Assembly (NCBI GenBank): GCA_032690845.1
Contig: CM064420.1
Span: 57,896,707 to 57,960,706 of the forward strand
Length of the DNA stretch: 64,000 bases
Reading direction: 5' to 3'
Origin: Eleusine coracana subsp. coracana
Taxonomy: Eukaryota; Streptophyta; Magnoliopsida; Poales; Poaceae
A model generated the notes under the pieces. That model was not told the origin of the DNA and did no database searches. It was given only the letters and a program-made list of their open reading frames with translations. The position numbers and the translations under genes were made by a program. Position 1 is the first letter of the stretch; every line of letters starts with the position of its first letter. This document shows positions 1-10,141 of the stretch, in pieces.

Positions 1-923
1 TCATGTTGAGGATAATATTATAAAACAATAAGAGTGATAAATTAGTAGTTAATATTTTTCATAAAAGCCTAATTATTAATTTTTGAATTCTTAATGTCAA
101 TCTGATGAACAATTCTAGTCATTATTCTTTTGTAGGATAAGGTTCCTATCTTGTCATTCAACTCCTATTTATTACTATGAAAATATTTTGATTAATCCTA
201 TATTTTCAAAATTATCTTCAAAATATTGAATAATAGTTTTGAGAAAAATACTAGCTGTTAGTATTTTGAACGGTAAAACTCATTTTTGAGAGTGAAAGCA
301 AACTACCAATAAATAGGAATCAATGACTAACATTTTGTCCACAAAGCTTAATTGTGGTATTAAAAAAAGTATATAGCAATTAAATAAACTTTGGACTTTT
401 GTACTTGATGATAAACAAAAATGTGATATGATCCATAGGAGGTTGGAGGTAAAGAATACCGTGGCACCGATGATTGCAATGTAGGTAATAACTTTCACCT
501 TCCCAACTCGTTTCTCTAAATGTAAATCATTTTGGAGTTTATATGCTTCATTATATTAGTTTTCACAAATAAGCAAGTGAGCTATACATACTTTGGGCAC
601 AACAAGGTCATCATCTGACCTGCTGCTTTTCTTGCTTAATCCTTGTGCGGTTGTGCCCAAAATGTAGAACAAACTGCGACGAGCCAAGTTTGGCACGGTT
701 TGCGGTGGCAAAATGGTCCAGCCACGTTCACCTCCACTCTTCTACGGATAAGACAGCTCGAGTCGTGAGTTGTAGTATCGTCGCACCTCGAAACAGGGTC
801 ACACCCATTCCATGGCAGGACGACACCATGGTCCATGGGCACTATAGCACACTAACACATTTGACAAGGGTCTTCTGGTAAAATCTATCAGCAGCCACAC
901 GTTACCGTATAGAGAGAGAGATC
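1..923. other. AT-rich intergenic DNA, no gene seen
   Basis: No ORF here has a recognisable domain. The part nearest the downstream gene becomes GC-rich and ends in a GA-rich run (911-920) just before a TATA element, which fits a promoter region. Confidence 0.6.
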
Positions 924-931
924 CATATATA
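924..931 (+). promoter_or_regulatory. TATA box of the IDD-like gene
   Basis: The string CATATATA lies about 100 bp upstream of the first ATG of the IDD-like gene, just after a GA run. Position and context suit a core promoter with a short 5' UTR. Inferred from sequence only. Confidence 0.55.
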
Positions 932-1024
932 CCGCCACGCCACACCAGAGCACGCAGCATTCCTTCCTCTCCCAGCTAAACTAAAACCACCATCGAGGCA
1001 GAGCCCAGAGGTTAGAGTTGGGAG

Positions 1025-1543
1025 ATGCTCGGCCCTCTCTTCTCAGCGGCCATGGAGCCCCAGCGTTGTCACAGGGAGCTCCTCCTTCTCCCCACAGCCA
1101 TGCCTCGGGAGACCGCCTTCTTCCCCGCCCCTCGGCCGCCGGCGGCGAGCTCCTCCTCCGACCACCACCACCCGCACCTCGACCTGAGCCTCTCCATCAG
1201 CATTGGGTCACCACCTCCGGAAGAATCAGCTGCTGATCATGACCAGAGCAATAAGAAAGTAGTAGTGGTGGACGTGCAGGCGCTGAAGCTGCAGGCGGCG
1301 GAGCAGGCCCGGATGGCGTCGGCGGAGCGGGCGTACGCGGACCGCGTGATGGAGCTGGCGCGGCGGGAGCTGGAGCTGGCGGAGCGGGAGTTCGCCCGGG
1401 CCCGCGCCATCTGGGACCGCGCGCGCGGCGAGGTCGAGAAGGTGGACCGCATCAAGGCCGCGCGACGGATCGCCGCCGGATCCGCCGCCGCGCTCGAGAT
1501 CACCTGCCACGCATGCATGCACCGATTCCACCACCCGTGTTGA
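1025..1543 (+). CDS. Zinc-finger-less IDD14/15/16-type small protein with EAR motif
   Basis: 172-aa intronless ORF. Residues 52-57 read LDLSLS, an EAR-type (LxLxL) repression motif. Residues about 86-150 form a charged helix or coiled coil with heptad-like AERAYADRV and ELELAEREFARARA blocks, followed by LEITCHACMHRFHH at 157-170. This order (LKL, long AE/R-rich helix, ITCxxC end) matches the C-terminus of plant INDETERMINATE-DOMAIN proteins of the SGR5/IDD14-16 branch, where it follows four zinc fingers. No zinc fingers are encoded here; the ORF starts about 100 bp after a TATA box. It could dimerise with full-length IDD factors and dampen them, or act as an adaptor recruiting TOPLESS-type corepressors; both are inferences. 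An in-frame ATG at 1052 (GCCATGG context, M10) has the better initiation context and may be the true start. The C161/C164/H166/H169 cluster could bind metal. Confidence 0.72.
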   Translation: MLGPLFSAAMEPQRCHRELLLLPTAMPRETAFFPAPRPPAASSSSDHHHPHLDLSLSISIGSPPPEESAADHDQSNKKVVVVDVQALKLQAAEQARMASAERAYADRVMELARRELELAEREFARARAIWDRARGEVEKVDRIKAARRIAAGSAAALEITCHACMHRFHHPC

Positions 1544-2867
1544 CTACTACTCCTAGACTACTATAGTAGTCGATGATGTCGTCATACATGCATGCATCTA
1601 TCTGTGTATTATTCTATATACTACTAGGTGTTATAACTTATAAGTGCTTTTCTTTTATGAGTGTTTTCATGCCGATTGATTCAGCCTTCGGCTTGAGATC
1701 GATCGTCTGGTTGTTGGTGAATAAGGGAGAAAATTAGGTAAAAGAGCAGATCAATGTTCTTCGCTTGCTTTTGTTGTACTACTGTAGAAGAACACTGCAT
1801 TGTTGCTTTGCAGCCTAGAAAGAAAGGGGAAGAAGGGAATCTAGCAGCGCGTAGCTTTAGTTAGTGCTGTGCAATTTGGATAACCTGGCCTTGACACACA
1901 CGCATGCATCTGCCATATCCCTCTGATATACGGGACCATTTGTGCAACTCATCGTCGGTTTATAGAAAATTAAAATTAGGCATGACGAGTTGGAGATGTC
2001 AATCCGTACTGCTACTCGCAGTAACAGAGGATGGTGGATAGCAGCTTTGTCAAATTTGGCCCGTGCACAAACGAGCAGGAGTAGATACAGTGGCCATCAG
2101 CTCTGGCTCTTCAACTGTTAGCTCATCAGCCACTCTTACCCTTGAGCAGTTGTCACCTGCAACCCTTAGCTAGCCCAAAGGAAAAGACGACGGAGATGCC
2201 GTGCACGATGCGTCGATGCTGCCAATTCCAATGCCAAGATGTCGGCACTCGGTCGTCCGAAAGGATCTCACTGTGCTGCTACATCTGCTGGCTCCCTACT
2301 AGCTCCTTCCTTTTCCTTTTTTTTTCTTTTTCTGGTTTTCCCTTTCGATCTGTTTCGTGTTAAGAACAGGCTCCGATCCAGCGATATTACAGTGATGAAC
2401 AGAGTATTTGTAGTTCAGATGTATAAATACTTCCAGCTCAATCAGCAATGTCATATGGAAAGTAAAGACAGCCAGTGAAGTTGCCCCGTATAATTTCGAT
2501 TCAGAAGAATATAATGTTCTGCTTCCAGTAGATCTTCTGTTATAGTATACTTATTATGTCTTGTGGAATCAGGGAGATGCTCCTTTCACTGCTTTGATGT
2601 GATATGGAACAGGCCCAAGCCCAACATGACGAGATGATGAAAGTACCGAGTCGAAACCGATACATCGCTAGAAAATGCCAACCCATGTGCGCTGCCTTTT
2701 GCATGCACAGATTTCGGAATCTTGTCCTCTCGCATCGCTTGATCTGTGATTTCTAGAAGACGAGAGAAGAAAACATCATCATGGTATACAATATAGTTCT
2801 ATGTACCGAATCCCTGCCATTATCTGTTGCAAAGATTACTCAATCACAGTTTCGCAAACATATAACA
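1544..2867. other. 3' flank and intergenic DNA
   Basis: The 3' flank of the IDD-like gene, then ordinary intergenic sequence with a T-rich stretch near 2310-2340. Short ORFs (for example 2142-2363) show no domain or codon signature. Confidence 0.5.
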
Positions 2868-3068
2868 TTATCTACTTATACACAAAAAAGTTTTCTCCAT
2901 AATAGAACCTAAATGCATGATTGGATCTTTCGGTGTCGGCCGCTCAAAGATCCACAGTATGGCAACACCGATCATCAACAGTATGACTGTCCATGCCCAG
3001 AGGAAACACACATACAGATGATCCAAAACTAGGAACCCGACAGACAGAAAATAACAGGTGATGATCGA
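2868..3068 (-). pseudogene. Possible terminal exon of an unrecognised membrane protein
   Basis: On the minus strand a frame of 66 codons runs from a plausible acceptor (TTCTAG at about 3069) to a TAA at 2868-2870. It is strongly hydrophobic (FLSVGFLVLDHLYVCFLWAW, then a second hydrophobic run ILLMIGVAILWI) and ends in a charged tail with ERPTPKDP. It has no ATG. Another hydrophobic minus-strand frame (IRPPRIAVLSNM, then VVLVLVLT) lies at about 3690-3776 and abuts the copia insertion site at 3776. Together they may be remnants of one gene broken by that insertion. I do not recognise the family, and a chance open frame is possible. Confidence 0.22.
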
Positions 3069-3771
3069 CTAGAAGCGTTGTCCTTGATCGCAAGGCAAAA
3101 GGAACGGTACAAAGTAGAAGCTGATGGCCCGGGATCAGGAGGAAAAGGACAGATACATTGCATGAACGACAGCTTCAGCGTGCATACTGTAATAGGACAG
3201 TATGTATGCTGCTCCAATCTGAAAGATTTATTTAAGAGATCTGAGGTCTAAAGTTTATTTTCCCTTTTCCGACAGTTGGAGATAACCTCACAATTTCAGC
3301 CGACTACTGAGTGCGAAATTGTCAATTGCCATGCTGCTGGCATGGTTGAGCGATGGGGCAGCACCGCAGCAGAGCACCGCCGATGGTCAGTGTAAGGCTC
3401 CCCATGCATGGACATGGACAGTGTTGGGAATCAATTTGTATCATAGTGTCATCCTAATATCCAGTTAACAAATATCAAGTTCATTCAACAAGAAACTAAC
3501 AGCCAGAGACAGTCATCAGGTAGTAAATCCAACAAGATTCAGATGCCTGCTCTTCTCAGAGATTCAGACCAGCGCAGAGACAGTTCTGCAAACCCAAAGA
3601 GAGAAGTTCGATTACTATATGTAGTATCGGTGGTCGTCAGTGGAAATGGATACCCTACGCCTATGAACAACTCAAAGTATGAAAGTGACAAGGGTCCTTG
3701 AAAACTAGTTAGTACAAGAACCAAAACCACAGTGCTCATATTGCTTAGCACAGCAATGCGAGGTGGACGGA
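3069..3771. other. Intergenic DNA, possible broken-gene introns
   Basis: No convincing gene. It holds short minus-strand hydrophobic frames (about 3140-3222 and 3690-3771) that could be relict exons, but I could not build a consistent splice model. Confidence 0.35.
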
Positions 3772-3776
3772 TAAGC

Positions 3777-4778
3777 TGTTAGAAGTTTTGGGTTTGGTCC
3801 AAATTAATAATTTTAATAAATTCTAAAGGCCCATGTACACATGTATGACATAGTGAGGGACTTTAATCCCATATTGTTAGTCTAGGGAGGAGAAAAAATT
3901 ATATACTTGAGTTGTTTTCACCTAGTTGAGCCAGTAGGAGAGAAGAGGAAGAACACATGCGCGTGCTCGCTCGCCTCACCTCGCCAGGCCGGGCCGGTCA
4001 GGCCGGGCGAAGGCCGCGGGCCCACAATATGCGTGTGAATGGTCCGGCAAAATCCGAGCCTTGCGTGTGCGGGGTCGTAGTTTTCTTTTGCTACTCAGAT
4101 TTTTTGTTATGTAAAAGATAATTCCGCTGACCAAATATGGTAAGCAATTAATCTCTCTTAATGGTGATTAATGCGCCTGCTTAATTGCTAATTAATTACC
4201 ATAAGTGTGCTATCACTGTGTGTATATATATGGCGAGACGTCGCCTCTCCCTACACATAAATTTTTACCTCTCGTCATTATTTACTATGCTGCCGCATAG
4301 TCTTCCACATCCCACCGCCGGCGTGCTATCGATGCCGGGAGAGCAGGTCTCCGAAGCCTACGTCTCCTCGTGTGCTTGTACGGGATAGGGGACGTATCAG
4401 GTTTTTGGGAAGCGTCGTCGCGACTGCTCACTGGTGTTCTGATCCGCACTCTCTTCATCGATCGATCGTCTACACCTGCATCGCCTTCTTCATCGACGGA
4501 TCAGACTCTACTACAACCATCGTCGGAGCGTTTTCCTGTAAGACATCTTCTTACCTCTCTTGATGATTAGATCGAGTGATCTAGGCGTTATTCCTAGGTG
4601 GTTGCTACTCGCTATGATTAGCATCTGTTCTTTGTTTATGTCTCATGATATAATAGTACACATAATTATGATAGGGGCTTACTTGTTGGTTTGTATGCCT
4701 AGATTACGTGTAGTATATCTAGTTTTTCTATTTACTAGAATTAGATATATAATCACTAAACTGCTATTATTTCTAACA
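3777..4778 (+). repeat. 5' LTR of the copia element
   Basis: Starts TGTTAGAAG and ends CTAACA. It holds a very GC-rich patch near 3975-4022 and a TATATATA core at about 4223-4230, likely the element's own promoter. The short ORFs inside (4185-4570) are LTR sequence, not genes; the same frames recur in the 3' LTR. Confidence 0.92.
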
Positions 4779-4808
4779 ATCCAAAAACCTGATAGGTGTT
4801 TAGTGATG

Positions 4809-4960
4809 ATTGGTTTTGCTGATGCTATAAAACCTGAGAAGTTCACTGGAGTGAACTTCAAGAGATGGCAGACGAGAGTCCAATTGTGGCTCTCGGCTAT
4901 GGGCGTGTTTTGGCTCGTGGGGAACCCTCCCGCATTACCTCTCGTTTTCGAGAAAGAGAT
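4809..4960 (+). pseudogene. copia gag fragment
   Basis: The frame encodes AIKPEKFTGVNFKRWQTRVQ and LWLSAMGVFW, the usual N-terminus of plant copia Gag (KF.G.NF..W). It stops matching Gag near 4960, where the sequence passes into the integrase core in another frame. The rest of Gag, including the CCHC knuckle, is absent. This looks like an internal deletion, with the junction inferred from the change of domain and frame. Confidence 0.75.
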
Positions 4961-7302
4961 GCAACTAGGTATTGTTATATGTTTATACTAAAAACTAAGG
5001 ATGAGGTATTTGAATATTTTAAGACCTACAAGGCTGAGGTAGAAAATCAACTAGAAAGAAAAATAAAATATGTTAGGTCTGATCGTGGAGGAGAGTATTT
5101 TTCCAATGAGTTTGATCTTTTCTGTATGGAGAATAGAATTATTCATGAATGAACACCTCCCTACTCACCACAATCGAATGGTGTTGCTGAAAGGAAGAAC
5201 CGGACATTGATGAACCTGGTGAATGCCATGTTAGGAACATCCGATTTACCTAAAGCATGGTGGGGGAAGGCTATTTTGACAGCATGTCACGTTCTGAATA
5301 GAGTTCTCACTAAAAATAGTGATATCACTCCGTATGAAGGATGGAAAGGAAGAAAATCCTCACTCTCATATTTGCGCACATGGGGCTGTTTGGCCATACT
5401 TAATATACCAATAAATAAGAAACGCAAATTTGGACCTGAGACGGTTGATTGTGTTTTTCTAGGATATGCGTACCACATCACAACATATAAATTTTTGGTG
5501 ATAAGGTCTGAAGCGTCTGATGTCTTAGTTGATTCAGTTTTAGAGTCCCGTGATGTAACTTTCTTTGAGAATATTTTTTCTATGAAAGATATATACTCTG
5601 TACCTAGTTCTTCTACTAATTTAACTCTAAAACCTTCAACTCTACTTGAACATCCACATAAGAGCGATGAGGACGATAGTGAAGTAGCTCCTCGAAGGAG
5701 CAAGAGACAAAGGGTTGTAAAATCCTTTGGTGATGATTTTATTGTGTACCTTGTTGATGATACTCTCACATACATCTCAGAGGCATATGCATCGCCTGAT
5801 ACAGAATACTGGAAGGATGCAGTTCATAGTGAGATAGACTCCATCATCTCTAATGGAACATGGAAAGTAACTGATCGACCAGTTGGCTGCAAACCAGTTG
5901 GTTGCAAGTGAGTATTCAAGAAAAAGCTCAGGCCTGATGGTACCATTGAAAAGTACAAGGTAAGGCATGTAGCTAAGAGATATACGTAAAAGGAAGGCAA
6001 GGATTATTTTGATACCTACTCACCCATTGTCAGATTAATCACCATCTAGGTATTACTATCATTGGCTGCCTCATATGGTATTCTAGTCTATTAAATGGAT
6101 ATGAAGACAGCTTTCCTTAATGGAGAGTTGGATGAGAAAATCTACATAGATCAATCAGATGGATTTATAGTACCTGGACAAAAAGGCAAGGTGTGTAGGT
6201 TAATTAAGTCCTTGTATGGCTTAAAGCAAGCACCCAAGCAATGGCATAAGAAGTTTGACAAAACTTTAATATCTGCTGGGTTTGCTGTAAATGAGGCTAA
6301 CACCTGCGTGTACTACCGCTATGATAGGGGTAAAGGAGTTATACTATGTTTGTATGTCGATGACATACTAATTTTTAGGACTAGCATCGGTGAGATAAAT
6401 GATGTAAAATTATTTTTATCTCAAAATTTTGACATGAAGGATTTGGGAGAAGCGGATATGATCCTTAACATTAAATTTAAGAAGGGTGAGAATGGGATTA
6501 CACTTATGCAATCTCATTATATTGAGAAGATGTTGAGTCGTTTCGGCTACTTAGAAAGCAAACCTTCTCAAACCCCGTATGATCCTAGTCTAATACTTCA
6601 AAAGAATAAAGAATTAGGAAAAGATCAACTACGATACTCTTAAATTATTGGCTCACTGATGTACCTAGCTAGTGCAACCGCCCTGACATCTCATTTGCCG
6701 TTAGTAAATTGAGCCGATTTAATTCTAATTCGGAAGATGATCATTGGCGTGGTATTGATCGAGTCATGCACTATCTTAAAGGTACAATGAGTTATGGAAT
6801 TCACTATTCTGGATACCCTGGTGTGCTTGAAGGATATAGTGATTCAAACTGGATAACAGATACTGATGAGCTGAAGGCTACTAGTGGATACCTATTCACG
6901 CTTGGTGGCAGTGCTGTCTCATGGAGATCATGTAAGCAAACGATTTTGACTAAGTCAACCATGGAGACAGAGCTCATTGCTTTGGGAACAGTTGTCATTG
7001 AGGCAGAATGGTTGAGAGAACTTTTAACGGACTTGCCGATGGTTAAAAAACCAATTCATGCTATTCTCATGAACTGTGATAATCAAACAGTTATCAGAAA
7101 GGTGACTAGGAGTCAGGATAATATGAAGTCCAGCAAATATGTGAAGTGTAGATTGAAGTCTGTCAGAAAACAAAGGAGCTCCGGAGTCATAGCTGTGGAA
7201 TATATTAAAATAGCTGAAAACCTGACAGATCCCTTTACTAAGGGATTATCACGCATTGTGATAGATAATGCATCGAAGGAGATGGGATTAAGACACACAT
7301 GA
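4961..7302 (+). pseudogene. copia pol remnant: integrase core, reverse transcriptase, RNase H
   Basis: Integrase core motifs: VRSDRGGEYFSNEF, then TPPYSPQSNGVAERKNRT after an in-frame TGA at 5150. WWGKAILTACHVLNR and LRTWGCLA follow. Reverse transcriptase: MDMKTAFLNGEL (6095 on), SLYGLKQAPKQWHKKFD and the catalytic CLYVDDILIF. RNase H: GYSDSNWITDTDELKATSGY and KSTMETELIAL. Frame 4865-6643 is one frame with internal stops at 5150, 5909 and others. RNase H (6709-7302) is in another frame, consistent with loss of one base near 6680. It is not translatable as one polyprotein. Confidence 0.9.
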
Positions 7303-7843
7303 GTTACACTACAGTAGCAACCCAACCTATATGATCGGAGATCCTGTGAATTAGGACCTGGGAAGAATAAGCTGTTAGTTAACTGGAGAGTATAATCAAT
7401 ATACTTAACCCACTCCGTTGGAGATGCAATATATCTGTAAGGAAGGATGACTCTGTCTTAATATGTTCTGAGGCTCTTTCATGAGCAAGATACTGTCCTA
7501 CAGAGTATTCTTGTAAGAACATGCCTATGTAATCTTGATCGTTAGTCGTGGTCTATAAGAATTGAGAATTCTTTAACAAGCTCATGAAGTGAGACAGGAG
7601 TACGACTTATATGCTCCCCCGCGGGATAAACTTTTGACAGCCAAGTACTAGTCAAGACTACAAATAAAACTTGTTCACACCAAACTGTCAATTCAAGGCA
7701 TAGTCCATTGCACAGTTGTGGATGAGTGTAGCTTGTAACTCTAGGTGGATGTTCAACCTTCATCAGTTTCCACCGAAAAACTAGTATATCAACAGTAACT
7801 TGATATGATCGGCAACATGAGCCTCTAGGATCTAGTGGGGGAT

Positions 7844-8874
7844 TGTTAGAAGTTTTAGGTTTTGGTCCAAATTAATAATTCTAATAAATCCTAAAGATCC
7901 ATGTGCACATGCATGATATGGTGGGGGATTTTAGTCTCATATTGCTAGTCTAGAGAGGAGAAAAACAACTTATATACTTGATTTGTTTCCACCTAGTTGA
8001 GGTAGTAGGAGAGAAGAGGAAGAACACACGGGCGCGCTCACTTGCCTCGCCACGCCACGTCTCGTCTTGCCGGGCCGTGCCGGGCCGGGCTGGGCGGGGC
8101 GGGGCGAAGGCCGCGGGCGCATTACATGCGCGTGAATGGTCCGGCAAAATTCGAGCCTTGTGTGTACGGGGTCGCAGTTTCCTTTTGCTACTCAGATTTT
8201 TGTTATACAAGAGATAATTACGCTAGCCAAATATAATAAGCAATTAATCTTTCTTATTGATGATTAATGCGCCTGCTTAATTGTTGATTAATTATTATAA
8301 GTGTGCTATCGCTATGTGTATATATATGACGAGACATTGCCTCTCCCTACACACGAATTTTTGCCTTTCGCCATTCTCTACTGTGCTGCCACATAGTCTT
8401 CCCCATTCTGCCACCGGCGTGCTATCGGTGCCGAGAGAGCAGGTCTCCGAAGCCTATGTCTCCTCGTGTACTTGCACGGGGTAGGGGATGTATCAGGTTT
8501 TTGGGAAGCGCCGTCGCGACTGCTCGCTGGTGATCTGATCCGCACCCTCTTTATCGACCGATCGTTTACACCTGCATCGCCTTCTTTATCGACGAATCAA
8601 ACTCTACTACAACCATCACCGGAGCGCTTTCCTGTAAGACATCTTCTTACCTCTCTTGATGATTAGATTGAGTGATCTAGACGTTATTCTTAGGTGGTTG
8701 CTACTCGCTATGATTAGCATCTGTTCTTTGTTTATGTCTTATAATTTAATAGTATACGTAATTATGATAGGAACTTAATTGTTGGTTTGTATGTCTAAAT
8801 TACGTATAATATATCTAATTTTTCTATCTACTGAAATTAGATATATCATTATTAAACTGCTATTATTTCCAACA
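7844..8874 (+). repeat. 3' LTR of the copia element
   Basis: Homologous to 3777-4778 over its length, with the same TGTTAG...AACA ends, GC-rich patch and TATATATA core. It follows a purine tract (7834-7842) expected as the plus-strand primer. Confidence 0.92.
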
Positions 8875-8893
8875 TAAGCACATGGTAGGTTAA

Positions 8894-9453
8894 GGGTGCG
8901 TTTGGTTGGGCGTCAAGGAGGGATGGGATGGGGTGATCCACAATATTTTGGATGAACTCATCCACTGTGATGTTTGGTTTGATGGACAGAGTCATCCCTA
9001 GTTTTAGTTTGGTTGGAGGAATAAGGATGAGAGGGACGAGAATTATTGTCTAATCGTACTTGTATAATTATCATCATTAATATATAAATTAACATTTGTT
9101 AAATTAAATTACTAATGTCTTATCATAATCATTACTAATCAATTAAAAAATACTTAATAACAGTAATAAATATTCCATTTAGTTAACAAATAATCTGATA
9201 ATTAACACTTATAAATACTTGATAATATTGATTAATTATTAATATAATATGCTAAATATCACTTATCTCTTACTAATCAACGTGCTTAGCAAAGTGGGAT
9301 GGCCTTGTCCCACCATTTTTTAGGAATGAGACTATCCAGTATATTAAGAGAATATTCTCAATAAAAATATCCTTCTTCCTGTTTAACGTTAAACCAAATA
9401 AATGTCAAAGTAGGATATTCAGTAGGATATTCAAGAATGACCCCATCCCATCC
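8894..9453. mobile_element. Tourist/PIF-Harbinger-like MITE
   Basis: Starts GGGTGCGTTTGGTTGG, a common grass MITE terminus. TAA flanks both sides (8891-8893 and 9454-9456), the usual PIF/Harbinger target. An inverted pair GGATGGGATGGGGT (8921-8934) and ACCCCATCCCATCC (9440-9453) lies at the ends. The right end lacks the outer ~27 bases seen on the left, so it is truncated or the boundary is misjudged. The interior is AT-rich and encodes nothing. It sits 19 bp after the copia element. Confidence 0.6.
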
Positions 9454-9456
9454 TAA

Positions 9457-10141
9457 CAAGTGGTCGTCCCTCGGGTCGATTCCCAAACCAGAAAGCCAAC
9501 AAGGAGAAGTCAGAACGTGCAGGGGCCGTGGAGGGGACTCACGTCAAGCCACTGTTTTGCCAGTTCGATTTATCAGCGAACCAGTCGAACGGGTTGATAA
9601 TCGATGGAGCTTATGCGTTTCTACTTTCTACAATGGACTAAGGGGGCGGGTTGGTTGTTCTTGAAGAATCGGTGACAGTGATCTGTAGCTGCTACTGGCC
9701 CTCTGGATCCAGTCATACAGATGAGGTCATTAGCTTGGTTCTGCTCACTGCTCTAGCTGCTACTGCACTGCTGTCTACGCTGCAGTTCGCTTGTCGGCAC
9801 GAACAGTATGATAGTAGTATGCAAAAAAGCGGAAACGATTTCTCTTTTTGTTTTTGGGAAAGGAAAATTTCGGAGTGGATATCTCTTGGGCCTATTCCGA
9901 TGGGTCCATCAGACTTGCTTACATATGCGTACGCACCTAGCCCAGACCATCAGTTCGTTCCACTGGGCCGGGCCCATCGTCGCGTCACCCAATCAAGTGG
10001 AAGCGGCGAACGGCTCCGCGCCCTCCACGAAGCAAGCAGCCGGCGAGGCGGAGGAGAGGAACCTAACCCAAAAATATCTCGTCCCGCTCCCGCCTCGGTG
10101 GTCGCGGTTGCCGGCGACCGTCACGCACGACTCACGAGACG
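9457..10141. other. 5' flank of the DUF493 gene
   Basis: No gene seen. The last ~250 bp are GC-rich (CCCAGACC, GGGCCGGGCCCATC) and probably contain the promoter and 5' UTR of the downstream gene. The 192-aa frame at 9651-10229 has no domain and runs into exon 1 in another frame. Confidence 0.5.

Larger units (their letters stand above)
3777..8874 (+). mobile_element. Ty1/copia LTR retrotransposon, degenerate, internally deleted
   Basis: 5.1-kb element with two LTRs (3777-4778 and 7844-8874) that start TGTTAGAAG and end AACA. It is flanked by the perfect 5-bp target duplication TAAGC (3772-3776 and 8875-8879). A purine tract (AGTGGGGGA) precedes the 3' LTR. The internal order gag, integrase, reverse transcriptase, RNase H identifies the copia superfamily. 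Zinc knuckle, protease and the integrase N-terminus are missing: gag-like sequence switches directly to the integrase core near 4960. Stops and a frameshift break pol, so the element is non-autonomous. The LTRs differ at many sites, so the insertion is not recent. Confidence 0.93.

Noticed and set aside
4185..4570. Small ORFs (also at 8281-8666) as genes
   Set aside because: They occur at the same places in both LTRs of the copia element.
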